Assembly: GCF_037975245.1 (NCBI RefSeq)
Contig: NC_092563.1
Span: forward strand, 21,980,960-22,044,959
Length of the DNA: 64,000 nt
Source: Apostichopus japonicus
Taxonomy: Eukaryota; Echinodermata; Holothuroidea; Aspidochirotida; Stichopodidae
Reading direction: 5' to 3'
Shown here: in pieces, positions 10,860 through 22,930 of the stretch
Numbering within the stretch: the first letter of the stretch is position 1
How the letters are laid out: each line of letters opens with the position of its first letter
Translations under genes and position numbers: made by a program
The notes under the pieces: model-generated
What the model was told of the DNA's origin: nothing
The model's database searches: none
The model's input: the letters and a program-made list of their open reading frames with translations, nothing else

Positions 10860-11600
10860 TGAAAAACACATTGCAAATTCTTCACTAGGTGCACGCCAGT
10901 GGCGGAGCTATGGGGTATTGGTCAGGGGGGGGGGGGAGAATGATCTGTAGGGGCGCTTTTGACACTATCTAAGCGGAGCGCCACCACAGGTCGGCGCGGA
11001 GCGTACAGAATTTTTTTGAGTAAAGTTACTCCCTCGATCGCCGGAAATGACCCTTTCCGGGCCTTGCTAATTTGCAGATAAACGAAGAATAAATAGATGT
11101 CATCGCCATTTGTCAGAAAATTGCACCAACAAAATGTGACAAATGTCAATAGGTATTCGAGAGCGCAATAAAAAAGTCAATAATCGCGAATAAGTAAAAA
11201 GTGGTAAAAAGCTGAAAGGGCGCCAGCAGTCCATTTGAGTCCGTCAGGGGGGCATCCGCCCCCTTTGACTGTATGGACGCTCCGCCACTGGTAGGTGCAC
11301 GCAAAATTCTCAGCATATTGCCCAAATTGTCCCCCAAAAAAATTGGAAAAAAAATGCAAATTATTATTCTTTCAGTAGGTGCCCGAAAAAAATTCTCAGC
11401 ATATTGCCCGAATTTTCACCAAAATATTGAAAAACACATTGCAAATTATTATTCTTTCAGTAGATGCCCGAATATTTCTCAGCATATTGCCGAATTTTCA
11501 CCAAAAAAATGAAAACACATTGCAAATTATTATTCTTCCAGTAGGTGCCCGAAAAATTCTAAGCATATTGCCCGAATTTTCACCAAAACAATTGGTTGGG
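10860..11600 (+). repeat. 84-bp tandem array, interrupted by a nested element
   Basis: Units of the form TAGGTGCCCGAAAAATTCT then CAGCATATTGCCCGAA, ending in GCAAATTATTATTCTTTCAG, repeat about four times between 11,291 and 11,600. One more partial unit sits left of the nested element at 10,860-10,896. The peptides read across the array are repeat-driven and not evidence of a gene. Confidence 0.8.
10897..11290. mobile_element. Nested hAT-like MITE (CAGTGGCGGAGC ends)
   Basis: The 394-bp element has perfect inverted ends CAGTGGCGGAGC and GCTCCGCCACTG. AGGTGCACGC occurs immediately left and again 2 bp beyond the right end, so the duplication is visible but slightly displaced. It is closely related to 20,305-20,690: same G tract, same internal CTAAGCGGAGCGCCACCA module and the same TTTGAGTCCGTCAG stretch. 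Confidence 0.75.
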
Positions 11601-11632
11601 GGGCTCCAGCCCCCCGCCCTCCTACGCCTATG

Positions 11633-13425
11633 GTTTGGACTACTTTAGAAACTCGCATGTGGGTTGGTGAGGCCCTTCAAACGGGGACGTGGGGGGGGGG
11701 GGTGGAGAAGCATTCTGTTATAGATAATAAGACAAACTGACGTTGTTGTGAAGTACCACTGGTGTTCATGGCTCATATAGGCATCGTAAATGCATGATGC
11801 ATGGGTATAGTCTATGAACTGAACAAATATAAATGTAAACAATACATCCTGTGCACACACAGATTGGAAAATATATTACAGACAAACGTGCATTTTACTA
11901 CAATACTATACAATACTATAACGGAAACGAGGCAAGATGACATCACCCTCATGAACAGTACTACAAAAAATAATGAAAGAAAAACTGCAACATGTTGTTG
12001 ACGTGAAGTCGTCCTCCATCCGGTTCATTGCAGAAATCTAAAATCCACTTTAAATGATTCAATGGTTGTCGGTGGGATGGGTGACCAAGCGTCCATATTC
12101 AGATAAACAATGGTCAGTAGATATTGGTGGACTTAACTCATCTATAACAAATCAAAGAGAACGATGTCGGGTTATTAATATTCGTTTGCTTACAATACTA
12201 ATCTTGGAACATTAACATAACGGCCTTTGTATATTGAACTCGAAAAAGAAGCCGGGTGCAAAAGTACTCCATTTCGGTACTCGGATTATTAAAAACAGTA
12301 ATCAGACTAGAACTTGGTACTCGAAACCCGAAGTACCCGGAAGTACTTGAATTAAATATACTAGACTAGAGCACTGCTGGCTTGAATTGAAGCTTTCTTT
12401 CTATTACAACTATTACACTTTTGAGCTGAAGGCTGAGCCTTTCTGACCATAGACAATTCTGAATATCAAGTAGGACCAAATCTTGACGACCAGAACTTTG
12501 AACCAGAAACGGACTTAAAACAGAAATTATCACGACCAGATAAAAGTAAATGCCAGGTGACCTTCCTTTTTTTAAGTAAAATATCTAACTACCTCGTTAA
12601 TGTTTTTAAAGAGAAGGATGAGTGACCAGTCTTCTGTGTACAGATAACTTCTGTACAGAGTGTAAGAGAAGTGCTGCATTTTATTTAATACCACTCAGCT
12701 GGGACAATATTTAGTATTGATGTACCTTCAGTTCCCGCTTCAAAGCAATCGCATTGACGTTGTGAGCATTATGAACACCTCGCTTATACTTGATAAATTT
12801 TAAAAACGGCTGTTCAATATAAGACAATAGCGTTGTGAAGCAAACGTTGGAAATTTGTACCAACTGGCTGTTCAATATATTGCAGTTAATGAATATGTAT
12901 GATAAAAATACGTAGTAACTATATCCATGGATCGTGGAACTTTCTATTGCAGTGCGTCATTGTTCTTCATCCTTACACAATTCTAATAAGAAAGTTTACT
13001 TTAACAACTTGATATTTAGCGTAATCTTATACTGTAATGAAGCCAATATTTAGGAAGAGAAAGAAGGGATATAAAGTGAAGTTTCTAATTGATTGGAATA
13101 TTATATATGGAGATACTTAAATCCTGGTAAGATCAATCTTTTAATGCTTTACATATCCTCCAATAAGATGAACATTTAACAAACATGACGGCGTACCACG
13201 TAGACCAAGTAGACCTCTGTCATGACGGACATCCTGTATATTATTATCCTCAGTACACTGTACTGGTAAAGTATCTGAAAAACAGAGAAAGTGAAGACCA
13301 GATCAGAAATATCAATGAAGTGACTCAAAGAGAAAGGATGATATAGCAAACACGTCTAATCTCACGAGTGTAATTGAGATGTCACAAGTACTCACAAATA
13401 GGTGTTCATGCTGAAATAAGCTATA
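11633..13425. repeat. Segmental duplication block A4 (matches 49,770-51,395)
   Basis: Long collinear non-coding block. Copy B lacks about 200 bp corresponding to 12,470-12,680. ORFs here differ in frame between the copies. No gene, RNA or element boundary is evident. Confidence 0.85.
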
Positions 13426-13559
13426 AATAAGGAAAAACATATCTATAACTTCATAGTAAAACGTCACCATTTAATAGCAAAATATCATATGTTTTAGATG
13501 AAAGTTGAAATTAGGACATCTCGATTTGACATAAAACATCATAATTACGCCATAAAACG

Positions 13560-13620
13560 ACCACATTATCGTTTCGTTTCGTTTCGTTTCGTTTTGTTTA
13601 TTTATTTGTTTTTTTTCACA
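13560..13620. repeat. (GTTTC)n microsatellite, possible LINE tail
   Basis: A GTTTC pentanucleotide repeat (CGTTTCGTTTCGTTTCGTTT) followed by a T-rich stretch, downstream of the minus-strand LINE remnant. It may be its 3' simple-repeat tail, but no TSD was recognised. Confidence 0.5.
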
Positions 13621-13777
13621 ACATGTATACATTTTTGTAGCGAATACAGTGTGAAAGCACGTGTATAAAAAAAAAAACAGTGTGGGCTTATCTAGTGAGA
13701 CACTCCCTGTACATAGAGTACACATATCACTTTCAAAAAGAAGAAAAATATAAAAGAAAGAAAGAGGAACATCAATC

Positions 13778-14191
13778 TCAGTATAAGTTGAAGATAAATT
13801 TGTATTTAAACGAATTAAGGGAAGTTTGTGACCTGATATTAAGCAACAGAGAGTTCCATGTGATGCTTGTACGAGGACGAAGACTATATTTTCCTACATT
13901 GGTGTGATTGCGATTAGGGCGTACAATTTGTATGTGGCGTGTGTTATAATTGTGAATGTCAGGGTTGTGAACAAGGAAATTGTCGAAAGCAGGTGGGACC
14001 TGTCCATGAATAACTCTATATGCATTTTCCTCTGATGCCATAATGATTAAACATTGAAATTGGTGGATTCCACGTAAAACGCAGTTTTTAAGGGTAAACA
14101 CCAATTGCTTGACATAAACCATCAATATTTTGAGGTGAAAGCCGAATTTGGAGAAAAAACGAGCGACGTAGTTTGGAGATATCGCATGCAC
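13778..14191 (-). pseudogene. C-terminal remnant of a non-LTR retrotransposon reverse transcriptase
   Basis: The minus-strand ORF ends with AYRVIHGQVPPAF, then HNYNTRH, VRPNRNHTNVGKYSLRPR and TSITWNSLLLNIRSQTSL. This is the classic C-terminal signature of Jockey/CR1/RTE-like ORF2 proteins: H-x-Y-x-TR, then a Ser-x(n)-Trp-Asn-x-Leu-Pro-like block and a terminal FK-x-K motif. The polymerase core is missing, so this is a 5'-truncated copy. The surrounding insert (about 13,430-14,590) is absent from copy B. Confidence 0.75.
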
Positions 14192-14589
14192 TTTTTAACA
14201 TCTACAAATATGAAATTATTCTGTTGAACGGCCCAACCACTGGCTTTCAGCTTATTAGGTTTTGAAAGCTTGGGCTAGTTCGTGCATGGTGAGGTTACAG
14301 ACGGCGAAGTCCCCGGTAAATTTTGAATTTGACGTCTTTCTTCTTTATCTTTGTTTCTTGTTTAAAACATAAAAATATATGTGAAGAGAAGAATTCAATT
14401 TCTGTGGAACGTATTTGTAGGTCCCATGGTGGACATGTTCGAAGGGATTGGGGGGGGGGGCAGGGCTGCATCAAGCTGCATTGTAGCAAACCTAACAACA
14501 TAATCGAATAAACAATGAGAACGAACTTAAGTTAAATCTGAATTAAAAAAGAATTTTGAAAATCCAAAGTCTATGCCAACTTTCAATGA

Positions 14590-17500
14590 CAGGAATGTTT
14601 GGGTCCTCTTCCCCATATATTGCCATGCTCTCTTTGTGTTACAGAATACCTTATACCTTGAAATATTTGAAGAATATCTTTCCAAATTATAATAAGAGGC
14701 GTGGTTATGATAAGCTAACAAATAGTGGGAAAGGTGGGCAGAAATGGGCGCGGTTTTACGAGCTTCTCCATACGAATTTTATAGTAGCCCAGATAGAACG
14801 TAAGAAATTGTAAATAATTGAATCTAGAATTTTTCCCTTTAAATTTCGAAACTATATATACCGATTGTTTTTGCTGTATATGTCTCAAACGATTTCTCAA
14901 ATGTAAACTGTTTTACTCTACATTTACATATTTGTTTTGAAAATTCGACTACTCAAAAACGAGTCCATAAAGTAGTGAATTCTTGTCTTCGTACATTTTT
15001 TGAATTAACCTTTCTCAAACACATACTTTCCCACCACCTTTGTTTATGCTCGTACTTCAGTGTGTGAGGTAACCTTATCCTTCTTTTTCGGCTTTGTCAG
15101 CCCATGGAGGTAAAAACATGCAGCCATACACATTTTGGCGCTCCATGGGATTCGCGCAAGCGCAGAGGGTACACTGAACATTGACCAATCACCCAGTTCG
15201 CCTCTTTACGTAACGTAATTCTTCATTAAAAAAGTTGGTTCGCAACACAGTACAGCAACATAGAGCATGGATAACGCTTAACAATACGTTATGCATTTTT
15301 CGAGAAAATGAATGTTCATTTCTTTATCGACCTGTAACGTAACCAGTACAAATAATTCGCTGCTCTCACAAAAACTTCATTTGATTTTTTTTTTTGTCAC
15401 AATTTCTCAAAGTATTTTCATTTCTAGATTATTAACGTCTGTTTTGTAACCTTGTGCATGCGCTTTTGATTAAATATTGTCAATTTGTCATCAAACTCTA
15501 CCAATTAGGGGATTTAAGCTATAATCGTAATCAGCACGATACTGAAGCTATTCACAATTTACATTAGTTTTGACGTCAATTGTGTCATAAAGCGATGTGT
15601 TAAATAGGTTTGAAATATAGAGTAGTAGGGCTTCTCGGCCTTCTGGCTTATATCATGTGTAGTATCTGTTCCCTTTTGAGGGGAATGGTGATGCACACCT
15701 GACGATGATCACACAGTCACAGTACCGATGCAAGGGGATTGGGGCTGAGAGCGGATCAGTCGTTCGGTAGTTTGGTTTTCGTGCCACCTTTTTTAAAAAA
15801 AGTAGGGCTTTAATGTGATAGTCGCGGAGTTTAAGGAATGTGAAGGGGTAAAACCGGGCAAATGGATCAGGGATTGTGGGCGAAAAACGAGATGGCTTAA
15901 TTAAGGACAAATTTCAGCAACATCAAAAGTGAAGTTTTAACAAAGAAATGTATTTCTCTGTGTAGGAATTGAGATTGGGGACGGGGGTACACAATCAGTA
16001 CCAAACGTTCTAACGCCAGTCCTGACCGTGAGTAGAGGTGGCCAATTTATCGATCCACAGGCAGTGAATTATCTCACCGTATTAACATTAGATCATATCA
16101 AGTAAGAAAAGAATTTGAAACACTTTATGGGAATCAAACCCCATTGGTGTCATTGTCTGGTGCAGGGAATTGTTTACCAGCCTACGATTTATTGTATGAC
16201 GGAGGGTTTTATTTCTTATGACAGACATGTCTATCATATCAGAAATATCACAATTTTGTACGTCTCTTGAAAGTTATAATTATGGCTCGTATCACCTATT
16301 TAGTCCCTCCTTTCCCTTCCTTTCTTTCTTTCTTAAAAAAAGAAAACACGTTCTATCATCAAAAGTTTTCTTTAATTCAAAGTTGTGAAACGAAGGAGCA
16401 CTGGGACTGAGAATTGTGAATTTACATCACTTGAATGCCGACCACGTGACACCGGCCTCAGAGCTTAGGTCCTGATGTGAATATAACTTTTAATATTTCC
16501 TTAACTTTTAATATTTAATATTGTACCGTAAGATATCTTATAATTTACAATTCGCGAGGCTACTGGCTAAGTGATAGGATTGGATAAACTTTCTAAAATG
16601 TAGAGGCCTATAACTATAATAATCATATATCTTTTACATGTAAGTAATTTAAACATTCTCTTAACATATACAGTGATGAAATTTCCAGATGTTGAAAAGT
16701 TATTGAAATAAAAGAAAGCTGTGTTGTTAAGTTAACTTACCAGCTGGGAGAATGGGTTTAAGTCGCAACAGAAAACACCCCATGTTCACTAAGTCAGCTT
16801 GCATTTGTGAATGATAAACTATACACAGTGACACTAAAAAGCTATACGGTACCAGCTGAGAATTGTACGGAAGCCACAAGTGATCAACTCGTAAACAGAA
16901 GTTACGTAAATGTTCAACCGCGTACTTCCCAGGAGGAACGTTGGTGTGGGAGAATCCAAATCTAACTAAGAAAAATTTTAATAGTTTAAGATAAATGGAG
17001 TACCATTTCGGTGAGAAGAAATCAAGAAAATCTCCGTTGTTTCGTATGCTTTTCTGTGTCATTAATTCCTGGCAAGGCGAGGATCCGTGTACGGCCATAA
17101 ATCATCGGAATTATACTGACAATTTCAATAAGAACCTGTGCAACAATTGCATATAAGAAGAAGAGAAGAGAGTACATTAATGAAGGAAAGAAGAACGTTA
17201 AAGATTCAAGCACGTGTGGCTCTGAGCTGTCCCCTAAGTTTATTCCAAACGCAGATCCTATTCAAAAAGGTACTGGAAATACATAAATACCATTTTGCAT
17301 CTAATTCCCCTTTACTGAAACAAAGTTTTCTCAAAGAAGGGAGGGGCAGCCGCCCCCCTGACTGTCCCCCTAGACCCTCCACGAACAGAATGAACTTTGG
17401 AGTTATTACGCCTCTCTCTCTATAATTCGATTTCGTAACACAGGGTAGAGTCTATAATGGTGTCGTGAAAAGTCGTATCAAGAGAGGTGGCAATCAAATC

Positions 17501-18803
17501 CCATTCTCACTGACTCTCAAAATGGTGACGAAAATGTGCCCCTCCCCCACAACCATCACACCACGAAAGCTGGCTACGTGCCTGTTTACAAAAGAGCAGG
17601 TCTGAACTAATGTTATGTTTTAATTAAAGACAACACTCAAGGCCATACGACCCACGGAATTTCGACTCAAGGTTCAAACGTTAAATCAAAGTCAAATGAA
17701 ACACTACAACGAAGAAAGACGTAAAAAATGAAAAATGAAAATGTTTGATTTAATAAGGCCATCACCCAATAGTCCTACTCTTGCTTAGGTGAGACGATGG
17801 ACCACCCTCCCGGCCTCCTCCTACCCCAGCCCAATAGAATTCTGCTGTAACTTACTGAATTTAGCCTTCCCACGGTAAAAGCAAGAATTCTTTCTTTCCC
17901 TTTTGGCGCTATGCATGTTTCATGAACTATAAAAGTTAGACGGAATTTTCCACAATCTCTATTTTTTTCTGCTTCACGTAATATTTCATATCTTTGCGAG
18001 TCGGACTTTGCAAAATATAAATATTTGGGTGAACTGTTTTAAAGAAACCTATGCCCATGACACACAGCCCACGACACACCTTAATTATTCTGACCAATCG
18101 TAACGTAACCCCAATGAAATAGGACGTTATTTTCCGAAATTGTGTAACCCTTTAGAAGGGGATCTGAATTACTCACAACATTTTGGCAATTGTCATTCAG
18201 ACTTGACGTTTCTAATGAGCTGTCAATTTTCATTACTAACATACTACGTATATGTGGTACCCTGCTGATTTATTTGCGTTTCTGTCGTATTTTCTTATCC
18301 ACCACGAACTCAAAGAACCACCAATGCAATATATATCTCACTGCAGAAGAAAGGGGTCATCGCTTCACTAAGGTACAGAAAACAAAAGAAAACATCCTGC
18401 TATGACAGTCAGTATAGAGGGAACGTATGCTCCACTGTAGTAAACAAAGTACTATTACTATACGCGTGCTTTGCACAGCACGATTGCAAATATGCCAAAA
18501 CCCAAAGACAGGTGATAAAACTCTCACTACCCAACAGCCCGTTAAAATGTGACCACACAACATTTTTAAACAGTACACTTGCAAATGTGACGAAACCTAA
18601 ACAACAGGAAATGCTGATTAATCTATCGTACGTTTCGTAATGTCAATACTAGTGATATCATTCTATTCAAGAGCACAATAGGCAGTTATGAAAAAATATA
18701 TACAAACGGCAGTACCAGGTAATGCATTTACATATTCCACGTAGTATGTCAGATAATTTGTTATCTCACCGGTTCCGCAACGCTACACAAACGATATAGC
18801 ATG
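14590..18803. repeat. Segmental duplication block A5 (matches 52,010-56,155)
   Basis: The longest collinear block, with many small indels. Copy-specific insertions include a U2-like retrocopy at 15,632-15,800 in A and a MITE at 52,938-53,179 in B. Coding-like pieces occur on the plus strand: 15,967-16,099 encodes VLTPVLTVSRGGQFIDPQAV between plausible splice sites, and 17,114-17,266 encodes a hydrophobic run then AYKKKRREYINEGKKNV. Both are disrupted in copy B. I do not recognise a family. Confidence 0.8.
15632..15800 (+). ncRNA. U2 snRNA-like retrocopy (5' part only)
   Basis: Starting at 15,630 the sequence reads GCTTCTCGGCCTTCTGGCTT, then ATATCATGTGTAGTATCTGTTC. This matches the 5' 42 nt of metazoan U2 snRNA with only a few changes, covering the branch-point recognition region GTAGTA. 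After that the similarity to U2 stops. The insert ends in a TTTTTTAAAAAAA tract and is flanked by AGTAGGGC at 15624-15631 and 15801-15808; copy B lacks it. TSD plus an A-rich end indicate LINE-mediated retroposition. It is a chimeric pseudogene or a snRNA-headed SINE, not a functional U2 gene. Confidence 0.7.
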
Positions 18804-20304
18804 ATCATAATCATGGGCGGGATTACGGGGGGGGGGGGGCAAGAGGGGGCATTTGCCCCCCCCCACTTTTTCCCAGACCTTAGTTCACTTTTTTGTCGTT
18901 TTTGCAGACAAATGTGCACAACCCTAATCGAAGTTATTCCGCCACAACAGCTCTATCAAATAGGCCTATTTGTTTCGAATCTAAGTCGAATTTGTTTTTA
19001 ACATCGTAACATGTAGCATGCAGAATAACTGGAGCTGGAGCTAGCACATGGTTCGCAGCACAGGTTACGAATCCTGGAGCTAACACACTAGCGATTCAAT
19101 TCTGCATGTGATGAATCCGCGGCATGTGCTACAGTTCTAGCTTCAGGAATTGATTTTCAACGTTGCTGCTCTACTGAATGCGTTGAATAACTTAATCCAG
19201 AGAAACGATTTACGAAAGCCAGATTTGCATATTGGGTATATCAATAATTAAATTCAATACACTGACACATGACACCCCCCCCCCCCCCGTGTCATTCAAC
19301 AATATGCAATGGCAATGCCGATGTAGTATCTTTACTGCTCGAAATCCTGGAATGATGCATGCAAATCGAATAATGTGAATTACAAATTGGCACTAACACA
19401 GTAACACATTAAGTCCATTGTTTACTGCCAGGTAATAATTTCATTTTTAAAATCTCAGCCAGTACTATGAAATGACTCGTAACCGATATTGCTCCATGTT
19501 GCACCTAGTCGCATTGTAAAATCCAAAAAGTCACCCCGCCTCGACTTCAGTGGCGACGGAACCGGTAGACTTGAGGGGCTTATCCCCCATGAAAAGAGTG
19601 GGGGGGGGGTTAGGTATCAGGCGCGTATCCAGGATTTTGTAACCCGGGGGGCGCGAATTACTATCTAAGCGGAGCGCCACCATCGGTTGGCGCGCAGCGT
19701 ACAAGAAAATTTCAGGTTTTGATACCCCCCCAGATCACCGGAAACGGCACTTCTCGGGCTTGAAATGACCAACCAGATGTACACTTTTGGCCTGAGAACC
19801 AAGTATATCCTAATAGTTTTTTTTTCCATCCATAACCTTTTTGAAGATTGTCAACCCGGCACACGTCATGTTCGACCTGATCGCATGTCCTGTGGGTCTT
19901 TGCTTTTGTAGGTGATTCTACGTCGCGGCCCACAATACCCGTCAGCCCCACTTTTCAAGGTTTTAAGCCCCAAATTTGTTCAGAATTTGAAAATTCACAT
20001 TTCTCGTGAATAAACTCACTTGAAAACATACCCATAATGTTGTACAAAATTTCATCTATGGACAACCAATATAGAAAAACTACCTTCAACCCCTAACAGA
20101 CCGGTCAAAATTGCACGAGTAGAGGGAAGTGTGATGCAGAATGTTGGTCAGAAATTTTCGAAAATTCAGACACAGTTAATTTATTGGTGTAGAAATATTA
20201 AACCTCTTATAACGGCTATTATAAAACTTGGTTGAAGGAAATGAAAAAATAGCAGATATTTCCGAAAGCGAACACTACACACATAGGCGTAGGAGGCGCG
20301 GCGG

Positions 20305-20690
20305 CAGTGGCCTAGCTAGGGGTATTGGTCAGGAGTGGCGAGAATGGTCTGAAGGGGCGCTTTCGACACAATCTAAGCGGAGCGCCACCACTGGTTGGCT
20401 CGTAGCGCACAGACAAATTTTTGAGTAAAGATACTCCCTAGATCGCAGGAAATGACCCTTTCCGGGCCTGGCTAATTTGCAGATAAACGAAGAATAAGGT
20501 GTCATCGCCAAATTACAGCAACAAAATGTGACAAATGTCAATAAGTAGATGAGAGCGCAATAAAAAAGTCAATAATCTAGAATAATTAAAAAGTGGTAAA
20601 GAGCTGAAAAAGGCGCCAGCAGTCCATTTGAGTCCGTCAGGGGGGGGGGGGGGTATCCGTCCCCCTGACCATATGGACGCTCCGCCACTG
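20305..20690. mobile_element. Nested hAT-like MITE (TSD CGCGGCGG)
   Basis: The 386-bp element has CGCGGCGG at 20297-20304 and 20691-20698. Its ends are CAGTGGCCTAGC and GCTCCGCCACTG. It is the same family as 10,897-11,290, with matching internal sequence and a G tract near the right end. It is inserted in the larger element, so it is younger than that insertion. Confidence 0.9.
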
Positions 20691-21185
20691 CGCGGCGGGG
20701 GTGCAGGCCCTAATTCGCCATTACTAATTTAAAAGAGAGTTTTGACATAATTGGACCTCCATGCTTTTTCTCCATCTACATGAGACATGTCGTTGTTTAC
20801 ATTAGCATCCCGCGGTATACTGCGCAATTTGAACGGACCGTACGGTACATGATGGCATGCGATGTAATAACCGATGCTTGCTTATATGATGTTGACATTG
20901 ACACGTTGAACGCGCGCATCGCGCGCGAAAATTTTTGGTTATTTTTTCAGGCAAGTCGGACAGTTTTGAGGATTTTCATGCTGGAACGCCATTTTCATGC
21001 TCACTGATATGATGTGATATCTGCTGTTTGCGTTACAAATTCGAACAGGCGTGTAGCGAGGAGTTTGCCAAGGGAGGGGCGAAGCCTGTAGGCAAATTAT
21101 CTAAGCGTACCGCCACCATAGGTTGGCGCGAAGCGTACAAGAAAATTTTGGCCGAAAATGCCTCCCAGATCGCTGGAAACGGCAC

Positions 21186-21585
21186 TGTGAGGGCGTTGTG
21201 GTCAAGTGGTTAAGGCAGTGGACTTGTGATCTAAGGATTACAGGTTCGAGCCCTGGCCAGATCATTGCGTTGTGTCCTTGGGCAAGGCGCTTTATCTCCA
21301 TTGCCTCTCTTCACCCAGGTGTAAATGGGGACCTGCGAGGTAACTTGTAAATATAGTTGTTTGCGCCGGTTTGTGGCTGCACCCTATGGGAAGTCCGCCG
21401 GGGGACACGTGGCTGTGGTGCACTGTGGTGCCCCAGGAGAGATTGATTGAATTGTGCACACTTTGGTGTGTGGGTGTGACAAGTTACCAATGACCAGGGG
21501 TTAATAATAATCATTGCGCCTTGAGCACCCTGCAGGGTGGATATGTGCGCACTATAAATCTCTGTTATTATTATTATTATTACCC
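21186..21585 (+). mobile_element. tRNA-derived SINE with a (TTA)n tail
   Basis: The head reads GTGGTCAAGTGGTTAAGGC (A-box-like) and GGTTCGAGCCCTGGCC (B-box-like). The body follows, with a 3' end of GCGCACTATAAATCTCTGTT followed by TTA repeats. The 3' end resembles that of the LINE fragment at 44,154-44,596 (GCGCTATATAAGGATCC plus ATA repeats), suggesting that it borrows a LINE 3' tail for mobilisation. Confidence 0.8.
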
Positions 21586-22930
21586 AGGACCATTTGTTAG
21601 CGCCAAACGTACAAGCAAATTTTGGCCGAAAATGTCTCCCAGATCGCTGGAAATGACACTTCCCAGGCCTTATAAGTTGCATCTAAGCACTTTCTATTTT
21701 GAAATTACTTAGCGATATCAATTAAAACAAATGCTGATTGGGGGGGGGGGGCGGTCGCCCCCATCCCAAAATGCGTCATGTTCCCCGACGACACGGTCGA
21801 GTTCGAGACCAGCCACAGTTGGTTTCATAGCACAATTCTACACACGCGTTATGATAGACCATATATAGTATATATATAGATCATTAGTGAGAGAGGAAAA
21901 TGGAAACTTCAAAAAAATGGAGTTGTCGGTGTAAGGGGTAGGGTGAGGCACACTTTTACGAAATCATTGATCCGTCACTGGCTACCCTTCAGCGCTGTAA
22001 TCATGTCACTGTTCCTCTTTCTCCTCCCGGTGTCTTCGCGTTTTTCTTTTACTCCCTCCTTTTCTCCTTTTTCTCTCTTTCATCTTTTTCTTTTCCCTTC
22101 CTTCCTCTCCTCCTCCTCCTCTTTTCCCCCTCTTTTTTCCTTTTTTCTTCTCTTTTTTTTCTCTCCTCTTTTTCTTACCCGGGGGGCGCGCGCCCCCAAC
22201 GCCCCCCCCTGGATACGCACCTGGGTATGTTCAGCCCCCAATATTTGCCAAGTGCTCCAAGAAGTGGGGACCGCGGGGAGAATTTCGAAGTGGGTGCTGA
22301 ACATATTCTTGATCGGTCCAATGCACAATATACTAATAATTTTAGGGGGAAAGAACTGTCTAGATGCGATTTATTGTTACCAGAGGTGTCATTTTTGCTG
22401 ATCTAGGATTTCCTTTTTGCTTAAATTTCGACGCACCGCGCCAACTGATGGTGGTGCACCGCCTAAATAGTGACGTATAAGCTTCAGTTGTACATCCCCA
22501 TATAAGTTCTTCTATCCGTCCTCCCTAAATTAACACACGTTCATTAATTGTTTAAATGCAATTTAAAGCCTATATGGGTGTTAATTTTACCGATCTAAGG
22601 GTAAATCTCATCGAAAATTTCGACGCTTAGATAGTGACGTATAACAAAAGTTGTACATCACCATCTGACCATATGTTCTACTATCAATCCTCTTAAAATT
22701 TTTAAACGATAATTAACTATCTAGATACAATTGCAGACATGAGATCCATATTTCAAGGATCGGTACATGCAGCTTAGAGCACTCGGGAAGTGCCGTTTCC
22801 GGCCATCTGGAGGGTTTGTAAAGCCCAAAAATTTCTTGTACGCTCCGCGCCAACCGATGGTGGCGCTCCGCTTAGATAGTCTTGCTGGCAGGTTTGCCCC
22901 CCCACTTTCACAACTCAAATCCCGCCCCTG

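Larger units (their letters stand above)
10613..11632. mobile_element. hAT-like non-autonomous element (TSD GTTTGGAC)
   Basis: The 1,020-bp element is flanked by GTTTGGAC at 10605-10612 and 11633-11640. B at about 49,765 has one near-identical TTTTGGAC and no insert. The ends are CATATGCGTAGGAG on the left and CATAGGCGTAGGAGG as the reverse complement of the right. A long G tract lies just inside the left end. The interior carries an 84-bp tandem array and a nested hAT element. No transposase ORF. Confidence 0.85.
19618..22223 (+). mobile_element. hAT5-like element copy 1 (TSD GGTAT)
   Basis: It starts CAGGCGCGTATCCAGG and ends CCTGGATACGCACCTG, with the 5-bp duplication GGTAT on both sides. 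Across its length it is the reverse complement of 28,573-30,423, so the boundaries are confirmed twice. After subtracting the nested 20,305-20,690 element and the SINE near 21,186-21,585 it is about 1.8 kb. It holds no transposase. Notable segments are a pyrimidine tract at 22,010-22,180 and a GC-rich right end. Confidence 0.85.
18812..22930. mobile_element. Composite hAT-like element (TSD ATCATAAT) with nested insertions
   Basis: ATCATAAT flanks it at 18804-18811 and 22931-22938. Copy B near 56,150 has one ACGATAAC and no insert. The ends are CATGGGCGGGATT and, as the reverse complement of the right end, CAGGGGCGGGATT. A G tract follows the left end. Of its 4,119 bp, 2,606 bp belong to a second element (19,618-22,223) that itself holds a third element and a SINE, so the original element was about 1.5 kb and non-autonomous. 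The right end carries the shared CTAAGCGGAGCGCC module in inverted orientation. Confidence 0.85.

Noticed and set aside
17022-17213. 63-residue hydrophobic minus-strand ORF kept open in both copies (54,227-54,418 in B)
   Set aside because: Many replacement differences, no homology recognised, and it overlaps a more protein-like reading on the plus strand. Chance persistence over 190 bp is plausible.
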